64,000 nucleotides of DNA from Arthrobacter ruber (lineage in GTDB: Bacteria > Actinomycetota > Actinomycetes > Actinomycetales > Micrococcaceae). The translations under genes and the position numbers were made by a program. Below, piece after piece: positions 56,391 through 64,000 of the stretch. The DNA is taken from contig NZ_PPTH01000016.1 in assembly GCF_002954225.1 (NCBI RefSeq), positions 315,114-379,113 of the forward strand, in the 5' to 3' direction. Within the stretch, counting starts at the first letter, position 1; each line of letters begins with the position of its first letter. The notes under the pieces were generated by a model. The model saw only the letters and a list, made by a program, of their open reading frames with translations. It had not been told where the DNA came from and did no database searches.

Positions 56391-57500
56391 ATGACGTCGG
56401 ACCGCCCTCGTCCCACCTCCTCCCCCACGATCTCCGAAGTAGCCGCCGCGGCCGGCGTGGGGCGCGCCACGGTGGCCCGCAGCCTCGGTGGCTACGGATC
56501 GGTGAGTGAACCGACCAGGGCGCACGTACTGGCCGTGGCCGCGCGCCTCGGCTACCGTGCGAACAGCCTTGCGCGCAGCATGACCACGGGGGTCACGAAG
56601 ACCCTCGGCGTCGTGCTCGCCGACATCGCGAATCCGTTCTTCGCCGGCGTCCTGCGGGGCCTCTCCGACACCGCCAAGCAGGAGGGCTACGACCTCCTGG
56701 TACTCAGCACCGATGAGAAGCTCGCCGAGGAACAGGCCGCGGTCGGCCTCCTCCTCGACAAGCAGGTCGACGGACTGGTCATCGCGTCGGCCGCCACTGC
56801 CGGCGACGACCTGAGTCACCTCCTGGCCGCCAGGGAGCGGAACACCCCGCTCGTGCTCATCGACCGGCTGGTGAGCGGCTTCGATGCGGACTCGGTGGTC
56901 ATCAACAACCGGGAGGCGGCGAGGGAGGCCGTCACCACCATGATCGCCGCAGGACACACCCGTATCGGTTTCGTGTGGGGGCCGGTCACGGTGCAACCGG
57001 CAGAGGATCTGGGGACGATGCGCTCGGTCATCGCCGGAGCCCTGTGGAGCGATGGTGAACGACTCAGCGGATACCTCGATGCGCTGCTCGAAGCAGGCAT
57101 CGAGTTCGACACCTCGCTCGTGACCCATGTGCTGAAGACCGAGGGCCAGGCGGCGCGGGCCGTCTCCGGGATGCTCGCCCTCGCACAACCACCGACGGCG
57201 TTCTTCACCACCGAGACCGACGCGACGGTGGGAACCCTACGGGCACTGCGCACCCGCGGACTGCGCTACCCGGACGACGTCTCGCTCCTGGGTTTCGACG
57301 ACACGCCCTGGGCGGCAGTGATGGACCCACCCCTCACGATGGTCGCCCAGCCCATGCAGGAGGTCGGCGCGAGGGCCGCCGAGATCGTCACCGGACGCAT
57401 CAAGGGCGACGATTCCGATGTCGTCCACGACGTCCTTGACGCTCGACTCGTCCAGCGCCACTCCGTGCAGCACCGCGCCGCACGCGTACTGCCTCTCTGA
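56391..57500 (+). CDS. LacI-family regulator of the frl-like operon
   Basis: A 369-residue LacI repressor. The helix-turn-helix is TISEVAAAAGVGRATVARSL near 13-32, the hinge RANSLARSMTTGVTKTLGVV, and the effector domain contains GLVIASAATAGDDLSHLLAA and PDDVSLLGFDDTPWAAVMDP. It is six bases behind frlD in the same operon, and both promoters carry TGATACCGGTATCA, so autoregulation and control of the transporter are likely. It is paralogous in layout to the regulator at 48139 but faces a different operator. Confidence 0.9.
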   Translation: MTSDRPRPTSSPTISEVAAAAGVGRATVARSLGGYGSVSEPTRAHVLAVAARLGYRANSLARSMTTGVTKTLGVVLADIANPFFAGVLRGLSDTAKQEGYDLLVLSTDEKLAEEQAAVGLLLDKQVDGLVIASAATAGDDLSHLLAARERNTPLVLIDRLVSGFDADSVVINNREAAREAVTTMIAAGHTRIGFVWGPVTVQPAEDLGTMRSVIAGALWSDGERLSGYLDALLEAGIEFDTSLVTHVLKTEGQAARAVSGMLALAQPPTAFFTTETDATVGTLRALRTRGLRYPDDVSLLGFDDTPWAAVMDPPLTMVAQPMQEVGARAAEIVTGRIKGDDSDVVHDVLDARLVQRHSVQHRAARVLPL

Positions 57501-57551
57501 CTCAGAAATCTCGCTGAAGGACTAGGCAGGGTCCTCTCTCCTTGCTATCGT

Positions 57552-57581
57552 CTGATACCGGTATCAACTTTGATACCCGGC
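57552..57581. promoter_or_regulatory. LacI operator upstream of the CUT1 transporter genes
   Basis: TGATACCGGTATCA (57553-57566), identical to the core of the frlB operator, followed by the half-site TTGATACCCGG (57570-57580). It lies in the 143-base gap between the LacI gene and the binding-protein gene. Confidence 0.68.
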
Positions 57582-57643
57582 ACCACTTCTGATCCAACGG
57601 CGGGTCTGCGCTGCAGCTGGCCGTACCAGCGAAAGAGAGAACG

Positions 57644-58960
57644 ATGCTGAAAGTCAGGCAGATCGGATTGGCTGCGGTTGCTGCCATGGCCGTCACCCTC
57701 ACGGGCTGCGGGTCGTCAGCTCCGCAGGAGACAGCGGACCTCGCGGCCGAGCCCGAGTACTCGGGCACGCTGAGCATCCTCACCAAGTTCGGAGGTGAAC
57801 CCCTCGAGAGCTACTTCTCCGACCTCGCCTCCGAATACATGCAGATGCACCCGGATGTGCAGTTCGAGCTCATCCAGGAGACCGACCAGAGCATCAAGGA
57901 CAAGACCAAGACGCTCACCGCGTCCCAGGCGCTCCCCGACATCTACTTCACCTGGGCCGGTGACTGGGCAGCCAACTTCGTCGACGCCGGACTGGCTGCC
58001 GACCTCACCCCGGTCATCGAGCCGGGTACCGAGTGGGGCGACACATTCGGCGAGGCCTCCCTGAGCGCATTCCAGTACGACGGCAAGTACTACGCCGTGC
58101 CGCTCTACAACAACGGCAAGTTCATGGGCTACAACGAGAAGATCTTCACCGAGCTCGGCATCGAGCCTCCCACCGGTTTCGACGAGCTCATCAGCGCGTG
58201 CGGCACCATCCGGGACGCCGGGTACGAACCCATCGCCTTCGGGAACAAGGACGGCTGGCCGGCACTGCACTACCTCCAGCAGCTGTTCGCCTACAACGTC
58301 CCGCAGGACACGCTGCAGGCCGATTTCGACCCGGAGACAGCTACCTGGGAGGACGAGGGTTACATCAGGTCACTCGAGCAGTTCTCCACCCTCGTGACGG
58401 AGTGCACAGGCTCGGGCGCCGATTCGAACGGCGTCCTCTACACCACCGCCCAGCAGGCGCTCGCCGAAGGGCGTGCCGCCATGTACTACCAGGAGATCCT
58501 CGAGTTCGACACCTCGGCCGCAGAAGGCACACCCCTCAGCAAGGACGGCTTCGGGATCTTCCCCCTGCCCGTCCCGGCAGGCGCGAAGGGCGATCCTGGC
58601 GCCATCGAGGGCTCACCCGAGGGATACATCATCAACGCCCGCTCGGAACGGGCCGCCCTGGCGGCCGACTTCATGGAGTTCGTCACCGAATCGGCGAACG
58701 CCTCGACGCTCTCCGCACCCCCCTACGGCCAGCCCAGCGCCGTGGTAGGCGCGGTCACCGCTGACAGCTCGAGCCCGAGCGTCGTGAAGGGCATCGAAAT
58801 GGTCAATGACGCGTCCTCCACCGTCATCTGGCTCGACTCCGTGACCGTCCCCGACGTCGCCGACGCATGGCTGGCCGGTGGCGAGGCCCTCATCAGCGGT
58901 GACAGCACCCCCGAGGAGATCCTCTCCAGTGTCCAGGCCGCATCCGAAGCCTCCAAGTGA
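57644..58960 (+). CDS. frlO: CUT1 carbohydrate-type binding lipoprotein (FrlO-like)
   Basis: A 438-residue family-1 solute-binding lipoprotein. Lipobox VTLTGC (Cys near 24); GTLSILTKFGGEPLESYFSD and SQALPDIYFTWAGDWAANFV are typical, and KYYAVPLYNNGKFMGYNEKI marks the ligand-contact region. It sits in an operon with two CUT1 permeases and near FrlB/FrlD homologues, resembling the Bacillus subtilis frlBONMD set in which FrlO is the binding protein. The symbol is by context and similarity of arrangement. Confidence 0.83.
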   Translation: MLKVRQIGLAAVAAMAVTLTGCGSSAPQETADLAAEPEYSGTLSILTKFGGEPLESYFSDLASEYMQMHPDVQFELIQETDQSIKDKTKTLTASQALPDIYFTWAGDWAANFVDAGLAADLTPVIEPGTEWGDTFGEASLSAFQYDGKYYAVPLYNNGKFMGYNEKIFTELGIEPPTGFDELISACGTIRDAGYEPIAFGNKDGWPALHYLQQLFAYNVPQDTLQADFDPETATWEDEGYIRSLEQFSTLVTECTGSGADSNGVLYTTAQQALAEGRAAMYYQEILEFDTSAAEGTPLSKDGFGIFPLPVPAGAKGDPGAIEGSPEGYIINARSERAALAADFMEFVTESANASTLSAPPYGQPSAVVGAVTADSSSPSVVKGIEMVNDASSTVIWLDSVTVPDVADAWLAGGEALISGDSTPEEILSSVQAASEASK

Positions 58961-58966
58961 CCGATC

Positions 58967-59941
58967 GTGACCACCAATGAACTGACGCGGGGGCCCGTGC
59001 TGCCGGCCCCCGCGTCGGGGTACCGCTCACGGCCCGCGAAGAAGCGCCGACCCGGCACCTCCAGGATCAGCTCGCTGCGCGCACTCGTCTGGGTACTGCC
59101 CGCCGTGCTGATGCTCGCGGTCTTCGTCTACCTGCCCCTCGCGCAGAACTTCGGTTTCAGCGTCCTCGAATGGGACATCTACACCGGCAGCCAGAGTTTC
59201 ATCGGCGCGGAGAACTACCGGAAGATGTTCGCCGACCCCGTCTTCTGGCACGCCCTGGCCAACAACGCCTGGTACTCGGTGATCTCGATCCTGTTCCAGG
59301 TGTGCGGCGCCCTCGTTCTCGCAGCTCTCGTCGAGGGACTGCGCCACGACCGCTGGAAGCAGATCTTCAGGGTCCTCTACTTCATCCCGTCGGCCATCTC
59401 GCTGACCGTCGCAGGGCTCCTGTTCTACTTCATCTACGAACCGGAACTGGGGCTCCTCAACGCAGGCCTCGAGCGCCTCGGGCTGGGGGATCTGACCCAG
59501 TCATGGCTCGGCCAGGAGAACACGGCGATCTTCGCGATCATCGCCATGAGCCAGTGGCAGGGCTTCGGCTACTGCACGCTGCTGTTCGCCGTCGCCCTGC
59601 AGCGGATCCCCTCCGAGCTCTACGAGGCCGCCTCCATCGACGGAGTGGGTCCCGTCCGCCGCTTCTTCTCGGTCTCCCTCCCCCTGGTCCGGGAGATGAC
59701 AGGCCTGATGATGATCGTCACGGTCTCGGGCGCCTTCCAGGTGTTCAACGAGGTCATGGTCATGACCACCGGAGGACCCAACAACTCGAGCCAGGTCCTC
59801 GGCACGTGGCTCTACCGCAGCGGGTTCGTCCGCAACGATTTCGGCTACGCCGCCGCGATCGCCACGGCGATCTTCTTCATCACCCTGTCGCTCGCACTGC
59901 TGCAGCTCTGGATCTCCCGCAAACGAAGGGTGGAATGGTGA
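58967..59941 (+). CDS. frlN: CUT1 ABC transporter permease (FrlN-like)
   Basis: A 324-residue permease with six helices (MalF/UgpA type). The cytoplasmic N-tail is basic (RSRPAKKRRPGTSR). YLPLAQNFGFSVLEWDIYTG opens the first periplasmic region and YEAASIDGVGPVRRFFSVSL is the EAA motif. GTG start just after the binding protein. Overlaps the next permease by 7 bases. Confidence 0.87.
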   Translation: MTTNELTRGPVLPAPASGYRSRPAKKRRPGTSRISSLRALVWVLPAVLMLAVFVYLPLAQNFGFSVLEWDIYTGSQSFIGAENYRKMFADPVFWHALANNAWYSVISILFQVCGALVLAALVEGLRHDRWKQIFRVLYFIPSAISLTVAGLLFYFIYEPELGLLNAGLERLGLGDLTQSWLGQENTAIFAIIAMSQWQGFGYCTLLFAVALQRIPSELYEAASIDGVGPVRRFFSVSLPLVREMTGLMMIVTVSGAFQVFNEVMVMTTGGPNNSSQVLGTWLYRSGFVRNDFGYAAAIATAIFFITLSLALLQLWISRKRRVEW

Positions 59942-60771
59942 AACGCAGCACCGCACTAGGAGTCATCGGCTCGACGTTCGTCTGGGCCTTTTTGCTCGCC
60001 CTCGCCGTCGTCGTCATCTACCCGCTGCTGTGGATGACCCTCAACGGCTTCAAGACCAACGCCGAACTGTTCGGCAACCCGTTCGCGCTGCCTGTGGAGT
60101 TGCGCTGGGAGAACTATGCGAACGCCTGGAACAGGGGTGTGGGCAATTACCTCATGGTGAGCGTGCTCGTCACCGTCACCTCGACCATCGCCACGGTCTT
60201 CATCGGGGCATGGGCGGCCTACGGACTGACGAGGATCAAGATCCCGTTCAGTCGCACGTTCCTCATCGTCATCCTCGCCGGCCTGATGCTGGCACCCACC
60301 GTGGCTCTCATCCCGCTGGTGCGCATGTTCCAGGCCCTGGGCCTCTACAACACGTTCTGGGCACTGCTGATCCTGTACACCGCGTTCCGTATCCCCTTCA
60401 CCGTCTTCCTGATCCGCGCGTACATGATGGATCTCCCCGTGCAGATCGACGAGGCGGCAGCGGTCGACGGCGCGTCGCGGGCCCGCGCGTTCTGGCAGAT
60501 CATCCTGCCGATGTGCAAGCCGATCATCGTCTCGACCGTGATCCTCAACATCCTCTTCACCTGGAACGAGTACCTGTTCGCCATGGTGTTCACCAGCGGC
60601 GGCGACTTCCAGACACTGCCCGTGGGACTCACCAACCTGATGGCCAAACACGGCACGGACTACCCGGTCGTGTTCGCGGGCATGGTCATGGCCGCGCTGC
60701 CCATGGTCGTGCTGTTCATCGCCGGCCAACGGTACTTCATCCGTGGGCTGGCGGACGGGATCGGGAAATGA
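59935..60771 (+). CDS. frlM: CUT1 ABC transporter permease (FrlM-like)
   Basis: A 278-residue permease (MalG/UgpE type), six helices. VVIYPLLWMTLNGFKTNAEL and LPVELRWENYANAW are typical; the EAA loop is DEAAAVDGASRARAFWQIIL. ATG 59935 has GAAGGGTGG upstream; GTG 59938 (GTGA overlap) is an alternative. No ATPase gene accompanies the two permeases, so a shared MsmX/MsiK-type ATPase encoded elsewhere is expected. Confidence 0.88.
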   Translation: MVKRSTALGVIGSTFVWAFLLALAVVVIYPLLWMTLNGFKTNAELFGNPFALPVELRWENYANAWNRGVGNYLMVSVLVTVTSTIATVFIGAWAAYGLTRIKIPFSRTFLIVILAGLMLAPTVALIPLVRMFQALGLYNTFWALLILYTAFRIPFTVFLIRAYMMDLPVQIDEAAAVDGASRARAFWQIILPMCKPIIVSTVILNILFTWNEYLFAMVFTSGGDFQTLPVGLTNLMAKHGTDYPVVFAGMVMAALPMVVLFIAGQRYFIRGLADGIGK

Positions 60772-61622
60772 CGACCTCCCCCGCCACCGGACTGTGCCGC
60801 GACCAGATCAACGGATCGAACTTCTCGTACCAGCACCAGTCCTTCGGACGCTTTCTGGACGACATGGTGGAGCTCGGACTGCACACCCTCGAACTGTGGG
60901 GCATCGCGCCGCACCTTCACATCCCCACCGTCACCGAGGAACAGCTCCGGGACATGGGTCGCTCACTCCGGCAACGCGAGCTGTCGGTCTGCTGTGTGAC
61001 ACCCGAACAGGTCGCGTACCCGGTCAACATCGCCTCCCCCGACGACGGGTTGCGCGAGGCCAGCGTCGCGATGTTCCTGCGGGCCGCCGAGGTCTGCAGC
61101 ACCCTCGGAGCGCCACTGCTGTTCCTCACGTCGGGGCGAGGGGCCGAGGACGAACCGCGCGAGGCGGGCTGGGAACGCGCCATGACGAGCCTGCAGAGCA
61201 TCACGGCCCGCGCGGCGGAGCTGGGCGTGGACTGTGTGCTCGAGCCGTTGCAGCGCGTCGAGTCCAATCTCGTCACGACGTCCTCGCAGGCCGCCGCGAT
61301 GCTCGCGGACGTCGGGACGCCCGGACTCGGTGTCGCCCTCGACACGGTGGCCATGAACATGGCCGGCGAGACAGTCGCCGACTACTTCCGCGCGCTTCCG
61401 GACCTGATCCATCACGTCCACCTGACCGACGGGGCGCCGGCGGGCCACCTCGCGTGGGGCGACGGGAAGATCGACCTCGAGGGAGTGGTCCGCGACCTCG
61501 GCAGGGCGGGCTACCGGGGGAGGATCACCTTCGAGATCTTCGGCGACGGGACGTACGCCTTCAACCCGAGGCCCTCTCTGGAGCAGTCGCTGCGACACTT
61601 CGAACGGGCGATTCGTTCCTAG
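60768..61622 (+). CDS. frlC: Sugar epimerase/isomerase, FrlC-like TIM barrel
   Basis: A 284-residue AP-endonuclease-2 family TIM barrel. VDCVLEPLQRVESNLVTTSS (catalytic Glu, and the ESN motif shared with FrlC), VALDTVAMNMAGETVADYFR, HHVHLTDGAPAGH and ITFEIFG (second catalytic Glu) are visible in order. E. coli FrlC epimerises psicoselysine to fructoselysine at C3; the role here would be feeding other ketosamines into the FrlD/FrlB route. ATGA overlap with the permease gene. Assignment to FrlC rather than another epimerase rests on context plus the ESN/LEPL similarity. Confidence 0.75.
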   Translation: MTTSPATGLCRDQINGSNFSYQHQSFGRFLDDMVELGLHTLELWGIAPHLHIPTVTEEQLRDMGRSLRQRELSVCCVTPEQVAYPVNIASPDDGLREASVAMFLRAAEVCSTLGAPLLFLTSGRGAEDEPREAGWERAMTSLQSITARAAELGVDCVLEPLQRVESNLVTTSSQAAAMLADVGTPGLGVALDTVAMNMAGETVADYFRALPDLIHHVHLTDGAPAGHLAWGDGKIDLEGVVRDLGRAGYRGRITFEIFGDGTYAFNPRPSLEQSLRHFERAIRS

Positions 61623-61726
61623 CACGGCCCGGACCCACTCCACCCACGGCGGCACGAAGGGGCCGACTCCACCGCCTTGCTGCTCGATGCGTGAGGGCAT
61701 CGACCTGTCGGGCGCTGCCGGGATCC

Positions 61727-62122
61727 TCAGCGGGGCAGCCGCAGTGCCACCGGCCCCTTCGCCGTCGACGGGTCGACGACGACCCCGCGCTGCACCATCT
61801 CCGCGAGGCCACGGCTGACGAGGCGGCGGGCAGCGCTGCGCGCCGGTTCGTGCAGAAGGGCAGCATCGTCCGCGAGCGCGGTGGCGGCGTCGGCGGGGTC
61901 GACGACGGATCCTCGCGGTGCAGCACGCAGCCGCGTGAGGAGCCACTCCTCGAGGGCGGTGTCGATGGGCCGTATCTTCCGCGCACGGCAGGAGTCGCTG
62001 CAGTAGGTGATCGACTCCCAGTTCCGCTCCCACTTCTTCCGCCATTCGATGCGCCGACCGCAGGAGCGACAGGTCTTCGGTTCCTGTGCCCCCGTCCCCG
62101 CCGATGTCGGAGGCCGTCTCAC
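61727..62122 (-). CDS. DUF2256 plus DUF3253 protein
   Basis: A 131-residue protein. The N-terminal zinc-ribbon-like DUF2256 segment reads [20 protein letters not shown] then [12 protein letters not shown] (four cysteines). It is followed by a winged-helix-like DUF3253 domain: [20 protein letters not shown], ending [12 protein letters not shown]. The fusion occurs in other bacteria. GTG 62122 overlaps the stop of the DUF1206 gene (GTGA). Function unknown; DNA or protein binding is plausible from the folds. Confidence 0.8.
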   Translation of the reverse strand: MRRPPTSAGTGAQEPKTCRSCGRRIEWRKKWERNWESITYCSDSCRARKIRPIDTALEEWLLTRLRAAPRGSVVDPADAATALADDAALLHEPARSAARRLVSRGLAEMVQRGVVVDPSTAKGPVALRLPR

Positions 62123-62961
62123 ATGCGGCCGTACACTGCGCGGATGATGGCGAAGATCCCGTAGCAGACGAGCCCCAGCGCGATCAGCGTCAGCACGTAC
62201 ACGCCCACCGGGTGGTACTGGAGCACCTTGAGGCTGCCGTCCAGTCCGGTGGACTCCTGCGGATCGCGGTGCAGTCCCGCGAGGACGAACAACCCGCCCA
62301 CGAGCATCAGGGCCAGCCCCTTGGCCACGTGCCCGACGACGCCGAACACCTCGACCACGCGCCCGCGGGCGGTGTCCTCGAACCTCCGCAGCTCCGGTCG
62401 AAACCCCCGGCGAATCCCCTTGACGACGAAATGCACGCCGATACCCGCAACGACTCCCGCCGTCACGAACACGAGGAGGACTCCGGGGGTGGTGTCGAGA
62501 AGGGACCGCGTGAAGTCCACCGTCGATTCGGAGGAGTCGGGGCCGTCGCCGAGCGCGAACCGCGCGAACGTCGCCGCCATGGACCCGTAGATGAGGACCA
62601 GCGCACCGGAGGAGATGTGCTTGCCGATACGCCGGCCGGTCGGCAGGTGCCGCGCACGGAGGGTCGCCTCGCTGAGCTGCCACAGGGCCAGGCCCGCGCA
62701 GCCCACCGAGCAGATCCACATGATCGGTGTCCCGAGCGCTCCTTCCGCCACTTCCTCGAGCGCCCCGGTGGGCTCGGCCTCACCGTTGCCCCCGACGGCG
62801 AGGCGCAGCGCGATCATGCCGATCAGGATGTGCACCACCGCGAGCGCAGCGAAACCGAAGCGCGCGGTGACATCGAGCGCGCGCGTGTCGGTCGCCTGTT
62901 CGACGGCGTCGGCGGCCCGGCCGACCAGCCCCTGCTGGTCCGCGCTGCTGTCCGTGGTCAC
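62119..62961 (-). CDS. DUF1206 membrane protein
   Basis: A 280-residue integral membrane protein with six predicted helices arranged as three two-helix repeats; [20 protein letters not shown] opens the first and [18 protein letters not shown] the third. The N-terminus lacks a signal peptide and begins [23 protein letters not shown]1206 has no established function. Translationally coupled to the downstream DUF2256/DUF3253 gene. Confidence 0.85.
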   Translation of the reverse strand: MTTDSSADQQGLVGRAADAVEQATDTRALDVTARFGFAALAVVHILIGMIALRLAVGGNGEAEPTGALEEVAEGALGTPIMWICSVGCAGLALWQLSEATLRARHLPTGRRIGKHISSGALVLIYGSMAATFARFALGDGPDSSESTVDFTRSLLDTTPGVLLVFVTAGVVAGIGVHFVVKGIRRGFRPELRRFEDTARGRVVEVFGVVGHVAKGLALMLVGGLFVLAGLHRDPQESTGLDGSLKVLQYHPVGVYVLTLIALGLVCYGIFAIIRAVYGRM

Positions 62962-63245
62962 TCAACCTCCCGGCGTCGAGAAAGCCCCTCCTTCCGGACG
63001 GGGCTCCCTGGTTGTCCCTCAAGGATAGGAGCGCCGGGCATTCCCGACGCACGGCGCCCGGCGTCCTTGCCTTGCAGAACCGGTGCCATTCCGATGCGGA
63101 ATCGGCAGTCATAATCCTTGAGGCCGAGGGCGGGACACGGCACACTGGTCAAGCCAGTCCTACCCGGCACGTCAGCGCACACCAGGGTCTCATTTCTTCT
63201 CCAGGTCGGTTCGACAGCGCTGCCTCGACGACCAGGAGTTCATGC

Positions 63246-64000
63246 ATGATCCATGAAGATGCCGTGATCGAAGGCGGTTCCGTGCGCCTCGCGCAGGAAC
63301 GCGACCTCACCACCCTGCTGGAGGCGGTGGAGACCAGCCCCGATCTTCCCCGCGCAGTGATCGAGGCAGCCGAAATCCGCGCCGCCGCCGAGGCCCTCGG
63401 CCGACTCGACGTCGCGTTCTGGGCGGAGGTCACCGGGCTCGATGCGCTCGCCCGCACGGAAGGTGCGCCCGGAGCGAGGACGCGCGGACAGGAGATCCTC
63501 GAATGGGCGCGGAACCAGGGCGATGCCCGGCTGGCCAGCCGTTGCCACGCCCTGATCGCGATGATGGACCTGATCGCCGGCCACTCCGGCTCCGGAGCCG
63601 AGCAGGCGACCATCGCCGTCACGCTCCTGGACGGCACCGAACTGCCCGCCCTGCGGGCGCAGCTGCTGACGCGACAGGCCCTGGGGCTCCTGGGCGCAGG
63701 GCTGCTGCAGCACGGGTTCGACGTCTCCCGGCGGGCGCTCGCCATGGCGAGTCAGCTGGGCGACCACGACCTCGTGGCCCGGCTGGGTTCGAACGCCTTC
63801 CACGCAGCCCTCGACGAAGGGATGCCGGACGAGGCACGTTTCTGGATGCGACGGCTCAGGACCGTGATCGAGGCGTCGCCCGCACTCGAGTCGGAACTGA
63901 GCGATGTCCTCGCCCGCGACCACCTCGTGGCCCGGCGCCTGCAGGAGGCACTCGAGGTGCTGGACCGGTCCGCGAACGACGACGCATCGGCCCAGCCAGA
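63246..64000 (+). CDS. Unrecognised helical-repeat protein, 3' end outside window
   Basis: The frame is open from ATG 63246 (AGGAG 8 bases upstream) to the right edge, 251 codons. The visible part is soluble, Ala/Leu-rich and helical, with TPR-like antiparallel helix pairs (AVIEAAEIRAAAEALGRLDV, DARLASRCHALIAMMDLIAG, DARFWMRRLR-like stretches). Such helical regions often precede GGDEF or other signalling domains in actinobacteria, but no such domain is visible, so none is claimed. The 284-base gap before it (62962-63245) shows nothing I recognise. Confidence 0.7.
   Translation, partial: MIHEDAVIEGGSVRLAQERDLTTLLEAVETSPDLPRAVIEAAEIRAAAEALGRLDVAFWAEVTGLDALARTEGAPGARTRGQEILEWARNQGDARLASRCHALIAMMDLIAGHSGSGAEQATIAVTLLDGTELPALRAQLLTRQALGLLGAGLLQHGFDVSRRALAMASQLGDHDLVARLGSNAFHAALDEGMPDEARFWMRRLRTVIEASPALESELSDVLARDHLVARRLQEALEVLDRSANDDASAQP

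Noticed and set aside
62086-63114. 342-codon plus-strand frame across the DUF1206 gene
   Set aside because: Antisense shadow. The minus-strand frame encodes six hydrophobic helices and is coupled to the next gene.

Overview
The window is high-GC DNA with compact, often translationally coupled operons (ATGA, GTGA and TGATG junctions) and frequent GTG/TTG starts. It suggests an actinobacterium of the Micrococcaceae, most likely Arthrobacter or a close relative. The strongest taxonomic hint is the 830-residue dimethylglycine oxidase next to purU, glyA and soxBDAG, an arrangement known from Arthrobacter. No rRNA, tRNA, CRISPR array, transposase or prophage gene was seen.

Layout. 1-4.1 kb: a truncated Tat-exported alpha/beta hydrolase, a zinc alcohol dehydrogenase divergent from an MmyB-type regulator, a hypothetical gene of odd codon use, and a LuxR-type regulator with a degenerate receiver. 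4.1-6.6 kb: an array of direct repeats with a period near 21 bp, then a secreted Ala-rich coiled-coil protein and a class F-like sortase. 6.7-7.9 kb: sfnG behind a SAM riboswitch. 8.2-27.8 kb: glycine betaine catabolism. BCCT uptake, GbcAB (betaine to dimethylglycine), Dmg (to sarcosine), SoxBDAG (to glycine plus methylene-THF), GlyA (to serine), SdaA (to pyruvate) and PurU (formyl-THF to THF plus formate) form a nearly complete route. Two paralogous GntR/FCD regulators and one LysR regulator accompany it, and an ACTGATATAT box recurs in three of its control regions. 28.9-37.1 kb: a second SAM riboswitch heads a sulfur-scavenging operon (family-5 ABC importer, an SfnB/DszC-like and an NtaA/DszA-like flavin monooxygenase).

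37.2-37.8 kb holds two collapsed pseudogenes (an SDR and an MmyB regulator C-terminus), apparently the remains of one divergent gene pair. 38-43.3 kb: an ABC exporter, a serine hydrolase, a two-component system and a DUF6968 protein. 43.5-48 kb: a trehalose-phosphatase, a universal stress protein, a 28-codon small ORF coupled to a methyltransferase, an ArsR/VOC pair and a Bcr/CflA-like exporter.

48.1-61.6 kb appears devoted to Amadori (fructosamine) compounds and is the most interesting part. One half has a LacI regulator, a polar amino acid-type ABC importer, a Gfo/Idh/MocA oxidoreductase and a 371-residue FAD oxidase that fits bacterial fructosyl-amino-acid oxidases. The other half is an frl-like set: FrlB deglycase, FrlD kinase, LacI regulator, CUT1 binding protein, two permeases without an ATPase, and a FrlC-like epimerase. 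Each half has its own palindromic operators. The window ends with a DUF2256/DUF3253 protein, a DUF1206 membrane protein and the start of an unrecognised helical protein.
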